From positions 83,118 through 147,117 of the forward strand of contig NW_020170388.1 in the NCBI RefSeq assembly GCF_000524195.1: a stretch of DNA of 64,000 nucleotides, written 5' to 3'. Source of the DNA: Echinococcus granulosus (Eukaryota; Platyhelminthes; Cestoda; Cyclophyllidea; Taeniidae). How positions within the stretch are numbered: position 1 is the stretch's first letter; every line of letters starts with the position of its first letter. Below the pieces are notes generated by a model. It was not told where the DNA came from, ran no database searches, and was given only the letters and a program-made list of their open reading frames with translations. Both the position numbers and the translations under genes were made by a program. Shown piece after piece: positions 13,110-25,974 of this stretch.

Positions 13110-15124
13110 TTAGCTCAGATAGTAGGATCGCAGACCAACCTGCTGAGGCTGGCTTTCATGATCTGGAACCTGAGGCTCCATTTGACGACGGGGAGATGGG
13201 TGACCATGATTCTCACCACAGAAGCGTCTATTTACCCTTGACAGCTCACTCTGCCTTGTCCGACTACAGGGAGGGTAGCCTTGATCGTCTAGCTGCTATG
13301 GCATTTAAGAAAGAACCAATTAAAAAAATGATTTGGCTATCGTATGTTCGACAAGAAATAGGGCATTTAATCAAGGCAAACGATAAATTATTAATAACTG
13401 TTACCATTGACAGCACGGACACAAAAAATGTTTACCTTTGTCCCCCTATTAATCTAAGTACTTGCAACTGTTAAAAAAACAAATACATCAAATCCTGATG
13501 CTGATCCGCTCGACTACAACTACCCTCAACGGATCATTAACTAGCTGGTTTCTAAATTGCAGCTCATTTTAGACTTAAAATCTCCTACGAAAACGTAATT
13601 TACTCCATATTATTCCATACAGGTCAAAAACCTCACCAGTACTCCCAAAACAGTTTGTGCTGCCGTATAGTTTCAATGGGCAACTTCAGATTAGAAGTAA
13701 ACGCAAAACTTTCAGGAAATGGAACTTTTATGGTTAATGAGATAGTGACAAACAACAGACTAGCTATCGCGACCTAAGCAAAAAGGTCCAAAGAATTTTC
13801 ATTACGCTTTAGGACAAAAATCACAGTCTAACGATTGTCAAGACAATATGATAGTAATAATTCTAGAAGTCTTCCCAAAACTTGATCTAGTTTTTTTGGA
13901 AAAAAAGGATGTTTTACGAAGGTTCCAGACCAACCTGTTGAGGAGATGATTGCAAAATCAACTGACAACAAGGTGATTCCTCAACGGGCGAGCATTCTTT
14001 CAAAAGGTAGACTTTAGTGATTTGCGAGCAATCCAGATTCAGTGACTGGAACAAAAACAAGCAGCGTAGGACGTCTTTTAAATAAGAAAGTCAGGTTACA
14101 CAAAATCGTGACAAAAACACACCTCAGGGTCCTGTGACTGGGGGAGGTTAGGGCTCAATGCGGCTCTACAAACACCTGATTCTTGACACAGAGGGTGCAC
14201 TTCATTGTCGTGGCGATTGTTCAACTGAGGACTCTGGCTCTGATCCATCTGCTGGTTTAATCAAAATCAGCAAAGGTTTAAATTGCCGAAAGAGAGTAGA
14301 GAGGTACCAGTGCTTACACATTTAATAGCTGGATAGCCCAAAGGCACTTGTGGAGCAAGATCGTAACGATTGGGATTAAGACGGCACTCAGGTGTATGTG
14401 ACCGAGATAAGCAGTCTGGAGAGGGCTCATTAGGCCTCTTCGAATTGATATTGGGAGATGGAGTATGCGAGGGGTTGGGAGAAGGCGAGCATACAGGAGG
14501 GATGATATGGAAAGGGAGACAGGAATCAGGAGAACAAGGCTGGGACGACATTCCTGATTGGAACGGAGTTTTCGAGTGATGAAAATTATTGGATGGACTA
14601 GGAGAAGGACAGGGATTGGGTGGCGGAAAAGAAGAAGAGGAGGAGGAGCGAGCGCGGCAAGAAACTGGCCTAGATTGGTTAAAAACGGTGCTTTCAGGAC
14701 AAGAGGAGCGAAGACGACTCTGATAATTCTGCATGCCTTGGACAAGGTGTTTCTTCAACGTGGCAAGTACGTTGTTGGAGACATAGGGGTCCAAATTAAG
14801 ATGCTAGATTAAAAGATAATTGATTTATTCGGCTAAAAATAGTAAAACTTACTTCAAGCTCATGAGCCATTACCACAGCTTCTTCTTCAGCAAAATTAAA
14901 TAACTGGTTTGATTGATCGCAGTCTGATTGGAGGGTGGCGAACTGATATTACAAATATGGCCAAGTTATCGGTAGGTTGGAAAAGCAAAAGACACTGGTA
15001 CATTAAAATACATAAAACAAAAACCAGTAAATAAAATCACCCGATTAGAGGAAGACTGCTGAATGCACGTACGGCAGTTTGAACACAAATTCGGCAAACT
15101 GGAAAACCTCGGATGTCTACTCAT
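13110..15124 (-). CDS. Unknown protein, five-exon gene, about 324 aa
   Basis: A complete gene model on the minus strand: exons 15124-15041, 14942-14853, 14803-14318, 14251-14123 and 13295-13110. Every exon starts and ends in phase 0, has GT/AG borders, and together they give 28+30+162+43+61 residues and a TAA stop. The N terminus has a Cys cluster (LCSNCRTC). Residues 45-75 look helical (NFAEEEAVVMAHELE, then HLNLDPYVSNNVL and ATLKKHLVQG). The middle, about residues 80-200, is a low-complexity Ser/Pro-rich region, and the C-terminal third is Gln/Pro-rich and polar. No signal peptide or membrane segment is seen. Family not recognised; a nuclear or adaptor role would be guesswork. It is divergent from the Brahma gene and may share its promoter region. 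Confidence 0.65.
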
Positions 15125-16819
15125 TCTTAAAGAGTTCCTAGATGAAAAGACTAGGTCTGCACTGTAGCAGAATTACCAAAACATTATAACAGGATCAGCT
15201 AGACAATACGCGCATTCAACTAAAGCGGCCAAACATCAACCAATGAAAAACCCAGGAACACGTGAATTCGCATAAATTGATTTATAAACATTATTAAACA
15301 GCCGCCCACTATATGGTCGACCTATGATTTAAAATTTCCTTGACAAAACAAAGAAATCAAGTATTAATCACTTTTGACAAAAACCATAAAGCACAACTGT
15401 TTAAATAAAATTTTGCTAAACGATTAGTGATATACTTATTTTAAGATATTCAAGACCAAAAATTTTTATAATATTGCAGCAATAACTAATTTAGAAAATC
15501 ATCTAATCAAAGCCTTTTAATCCAGAAAAATTCAAACATTTGTTAGTGGCAGTGCATGTGCTCTAGAAGTGCATCTCACGCTATAGCACAATAGAGCAAT
15601 CTTTTTCTGCACTTTCCTATTCACTGATTTTTGCACGATTTTTATTATTTAAATCGCCTAGGTGCTTTTTCAGTAAAATTAGACATAAAATTTTTTTTGA
15701 GATTTGTGTGCAGTTAAAGGCAGTTTTAAATATTGTCGGCATATTATTTTGTATCTGTTGTTTGTTTGATTATCCCGGCCCTACTATTTGAGCGGTTGAT
15801 CCGGCCGTCCGTTATTTTCAAAGCTGCTTGTCTGTAGGGTCCACTGATAGTAAGCTAAGTTGCGGTGATATCCTCTCACGGAAACCCGTGTTTTCACTCT
15901 AGAAAGGTGTTTGCTTTTTTCTAAAATCCTTTTACTTGGGTTTTTTTGGTTAAGGCGGTCCAAAGATGGTGTTTATGTTCGTTTAACTTCCCGCAAGTTT
16001 TGCTGCTTCGAACCCCATCCATGGTTTGATTCTACTTTGTTTTTGTGTTTCAATTTTGTGTTATGTTTAAATGTCTTCTATTTGCGTCGCTGATTACATG
16101 GGCTCACTTTTGTTGCTTGGTATTGCAGTGTTGAACAGGGGGTTATGATGCATTGCATTCATTTGGCTCGATATTCACTACACACTCCTAGTTTAACGCT
16201 AATGTCGCGCGCGGCGACCATCTAGAGGTTGAAGTGAGCATTTCTAAATCATGACAAAAGCGATACGATTTAGGCGATGGTTCTGTTTTTGTCCATTGGG
16301 CAATTGCATAGATTTTTTTTGAAAAGTTGTTCAGGAGTTACTTTGGAAGGCTTACTGGTATCTTGAATCAGACTGGCTAAGAATTGCGGCTTTATTTCGT
16401 TCAAAAGATGAGGTAAGCAAGACTGATGAACTGATCAACGATGAAGGCTTTTCACCTTAGTTGTGGTTTTGCGCGTCATTTTAATCCCGACTTACTACGG
16501 TATTTGTCTGTTTCATACAGTGGAGTGTTAGTAACTTCATGTTTTCATGTAGATTAATGTGGGGCTTTTTACGTCCATAGTTCATAGTATGTAAACCCCA
16601 CTCAATTGTGAGATTTTAAACTCATTTTTGCACTGATTAAAATATTTTGACTGTTGTTGTGAGGTATTTCGAAATCCGTTTAGGTCGTTTTCGAGCCTGC
16701 CCTTTTTGATGTTAGTCGTCATTTGCTTAATGGGTTAGGAAACCTTATCCTTGTTCTTTCCAATTACCTTGGTTCCTTGTTACTTGGAAATGACGGTCGA
16801 ATTTATCCTTTATGACTAG
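15125..16819. promoter_or_regulatory. Divergent intergenic region upstream of Brahma
   Basis: About 1.7 kb separates the start of the minus-strand unknown gene from the first coding exon of Brahma. It probably contains both promoters and noncoding first exons. A possible 5' UTR exon of Brahma lies near 15780-15905, followed by a GTGTTT donor. No clear TATA box was found. The Brahma start ATG directly follows an AG (ACTAG/ATG), so a 5' UTR intron or spliced-leader acceptor immediately before the start codon is possible. Confidence 0.4.
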
Positions 16820-19800
16820 ATGCAGCAACCGCCACAGCAAATGCAAATACCACCTACCACTGGGCCGCCCCCGGTCATGAATGGTCAGGAGCCTCCACGA
16901 TCACAGCCAGCTCCCCCACTACCTCCACCTCAGCAGCAACAGGTGTTTGTACCCGGTCAAGGGGGTTACGTGAGCCCTCCCATGATGCCAGTGGCTCAGG
17001 GTCCTCCCACAGTCCACCACCAGCCGCCCCTGTCAGCTCAAATGCAGGGCGGCGCTCCTCCCAACGTCATCGTCGGCCGTCCGCAGCCACTTCCTGGTCA
17101 GGGCTACGATGGAGCCCCACCACCATTGTATCCACCGCATCCGGGTGCAAGTTACGGCGGTAGTGCTGCCGCCGGAGCTGTCTTCCCACCTCCACCCAAT
17201 ACCTCCGTCGGTCCTATGTTGCAGCCCTCTGCTTTCGTCAAAAGTCAACTTGGGCAACTACGTGCTCAAATCAGCGCGTATAAGCTGCTTTCTAAGTCTC
17301 AGTCGGTTCCTGAGAACATCCTCTATCTGGCTGAGGGCCGAGTGCCCCCTACTGCTGCTCCTGGTTTCCACAGCTATCAACCTAGGGCTCCTGTACCCGC
17401 ACCACCCCCACAACCCGGTCAGGAGGTGCCATCGCAGCAGATATACGCGCAACAACAACAACCACCGCCACCTTCACAGAACCGTCCTCCTAACTACCCT
17501 CCCCATCAAATGCCCATGAGATGGGGCTATCCTGGTTATACAGGACCCCCTCCGAACGCCGCCTATATGGCCGCTTCGCAGGCACCGCTCATCGGGCGCA
17601 GTCGAATCGGTTCGATCCAGCGTCCACAGGGCCTTGACCCCGTTGAGCTCTTGAAGGAGCGTGAGCAGCGTATCCAATCGCGTATTGGTCAGCGCATCAA
17701 GACCCTCTCCTCCCTCAGCGTCTTTTCCACTCCGCAACAGCGTGTCAGTCTGGAGATTGAATTACGCTCCCTGCGTCTGCTCAATTTCCAGCGCCAGTTG
17801 CGACAGGACATTGTCTCAGCCATGCGACGTGACACTAGTCTGGAGACAGCGCTCAACATCAAGGCCTATCGGCGACCGAAGAAGCAGAGTTTACGTGAGG
17901 CTCGCTTCACCGAGAAACTGGAGCGTCAGATGAAGCACGAACAGGAGAAGCGGCGACGCCAGAAACACCAAGAATTCCTCAACGCGGTTTTGAGCCATGG
18001 TCGGGAGTTCCGCGAGTACCATCGTAACGCCAGTGTGCGCATGTCGAAGATCAACAAGGCCATTCTCACTGCGGAACGTGACCGGCGTCGCACCCAACAG
18101 CGTATCGATCGGGAGCGTATGCGCCGATTGATGGAGGAGGACGATGCGGGCTATCGCACGTTGATTGACAAGAAGAAGAACAAGCGCTTACATTATCTCC
18201 TCACCCAGACCGATCAGTTTATTGACAATCTTGCGAAGCTGGTGAAGGATCATAAGAAAGAGCAAAATAAGCTGCGCATTAAGGACATTAGGGAGCGTTG
18301 CAGAGCCGCGCAAGAGCGGTGTCTACTGAACGCAGTGAATAAGTATCACGCGTTGGCAAAGAATCTTATCTTTGAGGGGGTAACAGCACCAGCCTGGCTT
18401 AACACCCTCCCCCCACCGGGCGTCTTTCCTGATGAACTGGTTCAAGCGAGTCGAGAGTTGGCCGCGGGGAAGGCACCTCTCCTCACCACTATCCCTTGGC
18501 CAAACATTCGTCTCCCTGTTGCCAATCCGAGTACTAAGGAGATCCTTGAAGGCGAGTCTGCGCCCTATGCCAACGAAGCGCATACGTGGCTGCAGGAGCA
18601 TCCTGGCTGGGAGGTGCGTTTCCTTATCTTTTTTTAGTAGTCATGTTAAATATCGTTTCTCTTTCTGACAAGAAACGCGTTTTCTCTTTTTTTCCCGAAA
18701 ATTTCCCATCTCATTCCAAATTTCGTACAGCCCGACTTGGGTGGTAAATATCGCTGCATTAACCATTGGGGTGCTTTGGAAACTTCCTTTGTTCTTGGTC
18801 TAGTGCTATTAAAATATTTGTCTTTTAACTAAGGATAAGTTTTTTTTTCGCTGTGTTGGCCCTGGGATGATCTATAGGGGAAATTGGGTATCTATATCCT
18901 GACTCTAGAAGGATCATTTTTATCAAATTCTTTTCATCTTAGATCATAAAAGGGACGTTATCGGCGACCTTTTAGATACTATCTTTCCGCGAAATCCCAA
19001 ATCCTGCAATTCAATTCGCAGACTAGATGTCACTATATCAATCTCATGAACTACTAGGGAAACCGACTATATTTCTGGTTCATTTTGCATAAATTGAACC
19101 AAGATTTATAAAAAAATGCTATCCACTTTTCAATCAAAAGTGTACAGCTTTATTTTGGCAATCTCACGAAATTTAAGTTTTTAGCTTAGCAATCGGTCAC
19201 ACCTGTTGTGTTTGAGGTCTAGACGATCCCCGAAGGTAATAGGGTATCTCCAAAGTCACTGCGCGTCCCTTTCAACAGATTGCGCCGACAGACGAGAATG
19301 GTGTAGTGCAGGTGGATCTAGTGGAGGAGGATGAGGAGGCCTCGGCCAAGAAGAAGAATGTCTCCGCGGACGATGACGACGACGCGGTGATGGACTCCGT
19401 GCGTGGCAACGAGGATGACGAGTACAAGTCGGGTGGGAGTCAGTCTTACTACACCCTAGCGCATGCCATTCGTGAGCAGGTAAAGGAGCAGGCCTCCATC
19501 CTCGTTAATGGCAAGCTGAAGGAGTATCAAATGCGTGGCCTCGAGTGGCTCGTCTCCCTCTACAACAACAATCTCAATGGCATCCTCGCCGATGAGATGG
19601 GTCTGGGCAAGACAATCCAAACCATCGGCCTTATTACCTATCTGATGGAGAAGAAACGTGTCAATGGACCCTACCTCATTATCGTACCTCTCTCGTATGT
19701 GTCCCCTTTCCTCGTCTTATCTTTCTATCCCGGCACCAAGCTATCTAACACTTTTTTCTTCCAGCGTTATGGCCAACTGGGCAATGGAGTTTGAGAAGTG

Positions 19801-22800
19801 GGCCCCCAGCGTAAAGAAGATTCTTTACAAGGGCTCACCTCAATGCCGCCGTGCTCTGCAGAACCAAATCAAGGCGGCTAAGTTTAACGTTCTTCTCACC
19901 ACTTACGAGTATATTATCAAGGATAAGTCGGCGCTGTCAAAGGTCAACTGGCGCTACATGATTATTGACGAGGGACACAGAATGAAAAATCACCACTGCA
20001 AGTTGACGCAGATATTAAATCATCACTACAACGCACCGTATCGTTTGCTGTTAACGGGGACGCCACTGCAGAATAAGTTGCCAGAACTCTGGGCTCTGCT
20101 CAACTTCTTGCTGCCAAAGATCTTTGACAGTTGTAACACGTTTGAGCAGTGGTTCAATGCACCTTTTGCGGCTACTGGAGAAAAGGTGAGTCTCTTCTGT
20201 GCTTTAGTGGTAGAAAGTAAGTTTTGTGGAGCGTTAACCATGCGGTTCTCAGTTTCTAGAACAAGTATTTCAAAGAGGATGATCCTTTGCATTTATCACT
20301 CCCTTACTCGACTCCAGGCATTTGAAAGAAGCTTGAAAAAGATTTTATTATTCTTGTTATTGACATATACCCACCGGCAAAGGCTATTTTGAAGATACAT
20401 GCGTCTTTATATCACGGTAATGGTCGATAGTATAACCAGAGCCAGATCGCATGATGTCTACAAATTTCCGTAGCATCTGTATTTTACTGGCCCTCGGATC
20501 TCTGTGGCTATGGTTTAACGCTCCTTGACTGATTTACTTAACCATTTGAGTAACTAGCCCTCTGCATTTGCCTTGAAGGTGGAGTTGAACCATGAGGAGA
20601 CCCTGTTGATCATTCGCCGTCTACACAAAGTGCTTCGTCCTTTCCTTCTGCGTCGCCTCAAGAAGGAGGTGGAGTCACAGTTGCCCGAGAAGGTGGAGTA
20701 CGTTATTCGCTGCGAGATGTCCGCCCTCCAACGCGTCCTCTATTCCTACATGCAGTCAAAGGGAGTCATTCTCACCGACGGCTCGGAGAGAGACAAAAAG
20801 GTACTCCTTCCTTGAATTTATAGCTTTCAGAAATGATTTCTCTGCATTAGACAATAACCTAATACTGCACTTGATGTTTCGTATTTTGCAATACAGCTAA
20901 ATGGCTAATGTGAGTGGCTTCGAGGATGCTCTTCACTTCACCCCATCATCTCTTTTTTTCGACTGATTGTCCTCTCTAACTCATTCACCACTTTTGCCCT
21001 TTTATTGTAGGGCAAAGGTGGTACGAGGACCTTGATGAATACAATCATGCAGCTACGCAAGATATGCAATCACCCCTTCATGTTTAGCCACATCGAGGCA
21101 GCAATTGCAGAATTCCAGAACCCTCCCTTACCTGGCCAGCTGCCTCCGACTCAGGTGGAGGGGAAGCTTCTTTTCCGTTCCTCCGGCAAGTTTGAATTGC
21201 TCGACCGCATTCTGCCGAAGCTGCGAGCCACCGGACATCGAGTACTTATCTTCTGCCAGATGACCAGCCTTATGACCATCATGCAGGACTACTTTGACTA
21301 CCGGGGCTTCCGGTACCTTCGACTGGATGGTGCCACTAGGGCGGATGATCGTGGGGAAATGCTGAAGGAGTTTAATGATGAGTCGCAGGAGTACTTCATC
21401 TTCTTGTTGTCCACTCGAGCTGGAGGGTTGGGTTTGAATCTCCAGACGGCGGATACGGTTATCATCTTTGATTCGGATTGGAACCCGCACCAGGACTTAC
21501 AGGCACAGGATCGTGCCCATCGTATTGGTCAGCAAAATGAGGTGTGTCCTGCTCCATTGAATTCACCTAATTCCTCCATTTTATCCTGTGTATATCTTCT
21601 AATTAGTTCTTCAGAATCCCTATTTTGCAGCTGTTCTTTTAGCTACAGTCTTGAAATGAATCATATGTCTTCCTCTCTGCTAGCATTTAGATTTCACGTC
21701 AAATTCTAAGACTATCTTTGTACAAGCTTGAAAGACACCTTTATCGGTTGATTCATTTCGAGAGTACCACCCCTGGGCATTGTCGAAGACGGTCACATTA
21801 TGGATTCAATTCACTTTTATCGGATCATTTGTAGTGTCGGTGAGGTGTTTTTCTACCTTTTTTAATGCGGTAAGTTCCGAGGTGGTTTTAGCGTATTTGT
21901 ATCAAGTTAGTACTTTAGATCGCATAGTTGAGTTCAATTTGGTGCTCTTTTGTGGAACGTAGTTACGGTTTGATTCAAACCCTCTCCACAATTTATCATA
22001 TTGAATCAAAAATTTGGTTTTATAGTTTTCCGGCTCTAAAATGATTGTAATAATTTATGCGTCTCTCCAACCATTGCTTTATATTGACCAGTCGTCTTCA
22101 TTTTATGGCCAGGTTTTATAGAAGTTATGTTGAGGCTGAAAACGTAAAATTGCGCTTGTGTGAAGTGGCTGGCCTTAGAGTATGTGTCTCGTTGTAACCC
22201 AATCTAGAACGTCCTTGCAAAATCATACAGGCATAACCGTTTTAGTGTGCAACGTCCGAGTTATTCTTAAAACCGTTGTAGGGCTGGCCAGTCTAGAAGT
22301 AGTTTTATTCAAAACGCTCACAAGTGTTGGGGGGCCAATCCTATTGGTGGCACGAGGCTGAATAGGTCTCGATACTCTCTGTGGTCACCCTTCTGCTCCG
22401 ACTGTCACAAGCTGTCTTGTTAACTGCAGTCAATTACAAGGCAGGTTGCTAGATGTACTCACTGAGAGGGAGTGTATTTAGGCAGTAGTGCCAAAGGCTT
22501 AACTACGTTCTAAAGCGAATATATCCCATTTCCTTAATGGTCCTCGTAGGATCGCTTGCCCATAACGCAAAGAGAGGTGTATCATCTCCTCACAATTCAA
22601 TTTTTCGACATCACTTATGTAAATGGTTCACTTATACACCTTTTGATTAGCCTAAATCTGTTCCTCAATTTTCGGCCTCAACATTTAAGTTGTGGGTAGT
22701 CCTCTGTCGTAAGCTCTCAGATTCAGCCATCTGCAACAAACGCGTATTCACTGTGTCGTGGTGTCTGGCCAGTGAAAAGTGGGATCATTGTTTCGTTGGG

Positions 22801-25800
22801 ATGGATTTGCTAACACTGCCGCTGGTGTGGCGTGAGTCGTACCAAAGCACTAAAGGATCAGTAGCGTAGACGACATAACCACGTCCCCATAGTAGGCACA
22901 TTTTAGGGAGATGAACAGGTCTCCATCCTGGAATGTATGATTAAAATACCCTACTGTAATGTAATCCTATTCTCCATTAACTCTCATTTCCCATTCATTC
23001 TGATGTGTTATCATGCGATTGAAGTTCCAATTGCCGTGCTTAAATAAATGTCTCCATTTTGTTAAATCTAACTTTCATGCCTTACCTATCAAATTCCATC
23101 TCAGTACATTCGAATTGGTAAATTTTATTAAGAAACTAAATGATATGACCTTCCGAACTATTTGTAATCCCTGTTAGCCACAGTAGCTAGCTCTGGTTTC
23201 TAACCCATCACGGCATTTTGTTTGTGAATACAGGTTCGCGTTTTGCGTCTCATTACAATTAACTCTGTGGAGGAGAAGATTTTGGCCGCCGCACGTTACA
23301 AGCTTAACGTTGACGAGAAGGTCATCCAGGCCGGTATGTTTGACAACAAGTCCACGGGTCTGGAGCGGCGCCAATTTCTGCAGAACCTCCTCGAGGCCGA
23401 CGACGAAGCAGACGAGGATGAAAACGAGGCTCCGGATGATGAGACGGTAAACCAGATGCTTGCTCGCACCGAGAAGGAGTTCGACATTTACCAGCGTATG
23501 GACGCGGAACGTCAGGTGACCGAGCGCCAGCAGGCCAAACCCGAGCCCCGGTTGATGGAGTACTCGGAACTGCCCGACTGGATTGTCCGCAATGAGGAAG
23601 AAGTGGAGAAGAGCCTTGCCATGGATGAGTCCTGTCTTCTCACCATGCGTCGTCAACGCAAGGAGGTAGACTATTCGGACGCTCTCACAGATCGCCAATT
23701 CCTCAAGGCTATCGATGAGGGCAGTTTGGAGGAAGCTGAGGAGAAATCGCGACAGCGCAAGGCCAAGCGCAAGCGGAAACGTAACGAAGTGAGGTCTCAC
23801 TTGTGTTCAATACGAATTGGGTCTTTTGGGGTTTTCCTTCAAATAAAAACACAGGTAGCATGAATTACATTCATGTAGGCTCTCAACCCTGCATTTAAAT
23901 GATACCTGAAAAGCAACTTCGGAAACTTCCTAGGATGGTCTTCTGAAAGCTGTTTTGAACGCCTGCAGTATATTCCGACAAGTCCAGAATGCTACGAATC
24001 GAATGGATGATAGGTTGTCCTGGTCTGAAGGAAATAAGTCTTGGGTTGTTTTTACCTTGCTTCCATGTTTGATGCAATGAACGCCATTAGTTATTTATCC
24101 ATTTCCCCAACCGATGAGCTTAGTAGTGATCGCTAAACAGTGTTTTTATTTTACTCTTTAGCCGGATTACAGTGGCATGGACGACGCCAGTTCGGAGGCT
24201 GGGAGTAGTGTGAAGGCAGCCCCAGCGGTGAAGCGTCGCAGAGGCCGTCCACCGCAGTCCGCCTCGGCCGCCTCATCGTCCAATGCGCGTCGACCTATCT
24301 CACCGAAATTGCAGGAGCGTATGAAACGTCTCCTGCAGATTGTCATCGATTATAAGGACAAGTGAGTCGGATCCACCTTTGCTAGTCCATGTTGATCTAC
24401 TGTCATCGTCTTCATGCTTCTTTTTTTTCCTTAAGAGATCAGCGTGTGTTGAGCGAGCCTTTTATGAAGTTGCCGACACGGAAGGAGCTGCCAGACTACT
24501 ACGAGGTGATTAAGCGACCCGTCGACTTCCATCGCATCAAGACGCGTGTGCGCGACGGAAAATACCGCTCAATGGATGAGTTGGAAGCAGACATCCTTCT
24601 GTTGTGCAAAAATGCTCAGACCTACAACATGGATGGTAGTCTGGTGAGTCTCCATCCTGTCACCACACTTTCTGTTTAGCTTTAAAGCCTATTCAATCAT
24701 AAATGGTTGATGCAGTGTGATCTATTCATATTCGAATTTAAAGTTATATCTCGCAACTTTTATTGAGGGAAGTTTTTATTCTTCTGAAACTATTGTCTAC
24801 TTTTGTTTTCGTTTCTTCGGCGAAAATTTAAGCAATGAAGAGGTGTTTATAATATTCTTTTTTATCGAATTTAATGAAAGCCTTAATTCTGGTGCATAAG
24901 GCAGAAATTCATACTAACGCGTAAAAATTGCATGGAAAGAAGCACATCAGGACGAGAAAACGGCTACATTTGCCCTTAGAAGCGGTCACTCAAACACAAT
25001 CTGTTTTGCGACGACGTGTGCACGTGAGAAGCTCGCGTCAACGCTCTATTTGCCTTCTGTGTAGATCTTCGAAGACTCGGTGGTGTTGCAGACGGTGTGG
25101 ACGAACGCGCGCGAGCAGTTGGAGGCCCTGGAGGGTGTACCGGAGGAAAGTGAGACGATGGCGGAGGACGGTGACGAGACTTCGAGCTCTCGAAAGGCGT
25201 CTACACGTCATCCGCCCACGCAGACCACACCCTCTAACGTGGAAGAAGAGACCATGGACGACACCATCATTGGTGGTGGTGGCGGTGGAGGTTGCAGTGG
25301 CGTGGTTGACATTACCGGAGGTGCAGGCTCTTCTATGGTTGTGGANNNNNNNNNNNNNNNNNNNNNNNNNNNNNNNNNNNNNNNNNNNNNNNNNNNNNNN
25401 NNNNNNNNNNNNNNNNNNNNNNNNNNNNNNNNNNNNNNNNNNNNNTCCTCTGCAATCCGAAAGTCGGATTTATCCCGGGGGTTTAAGTTGGTCAGAGACT
25501 TCCCATTTGTTTTGAGGCCGGAAGTGCTTTTCAAGCAATCAAAAATGCACTCGTTTTCCACATCCCTTTTTACGGGTATGTAGGAAGTCGAATCCCAGTT
25601 TGTCTTGAACTTCCTAACCTTCGCTTTGGCGTTCTCTAGACGATAGCACAAGTCGTGGATCCTTCAGCACAAAGTCACGCAAAAGCAGCACTTCCAGGAA
25701 GCCCTCTCTGCTTCATTCAAAGGTGATGATGTCCGAGTCCTATGCTACGACGTCTGGCACCTCGTGTGGGCCCTCCATGAGTACTTCAGCGTCGGTGACT

Positions 25801-25974
25801 GCTATACCGTCGGTGGTAGAGGGCGATAATGCAGACGTCTCTGCCTCGACTTCTTCATCCCTACTACCTCCACGAAAGGCTCGTAGTACCAGCAAACCAA
25901 TAGTTTACGACAATTCGGATGAGGAGGACGTGGAGGATGATGGTCTGGATGAGGATGACGATGACGATTATTGA
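16820..25974 (+). CDS. brm: SWI/SNF chromatin remodelling ATPase Brahma/BRG1
   Basis: This is the catalytic ATPase of the BAF (SWI/SNF) complex, which slides and ejects nucleosomes. Exons: 16820-18613, 19279-19694, 19765-20185, 20579-20800, 21011-21541, 23234-23788, 24162-24361, 24436-24643, 25065 into the N gap (25346-25445), and 25640-25974. All visible junctions keep frame. The first exon holds a Pro/Gln-rich N terminus, a QLQ motif (about residues 137-172), the HSA helix (about 360-435) and the start of a BRK-like segment (ILEGESAPY). Exon 2 carries Walker A (DEMGLGKT), exon 3 the DEGH box, and exon 5 helicase motif VI (QDRAHRIGQ). Exon 6 is the SnAC region, exon 7 has an AT-hook (RRRGRPP), exons 8-9 the bromodomain, and the acidic C terminus has [12 protein letters not shown]. 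Sequence is lost only in the gap. The start at 16820 is preceded by an in-frame TAG; an extra upstream coding exon cannot be excluded. Confidence 0.97.
21542..23233 (+). other. Long intron of Brahma
   Basis: A 1.7 kb intron between the helicase C-terminal exon and the SnAC exon, much longer than the other introns of the gene (70-1000 bases). No open frame with coding character was seen. A mobile-element insertion is possible, but no termini were recognised. Confidence 0.6.
25346..25445. other. Assembly gap, 100 N
   Basis: Exactly 100 N, the usual placeholder for a gap of unknown size. It interrupts the Brahma exon that follows the bromodomain, just after a Gly-rich stretch. The frame before the gap and the phase needed by the last exon show that at least one donor lies inside it. 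Confidence 0.99.
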
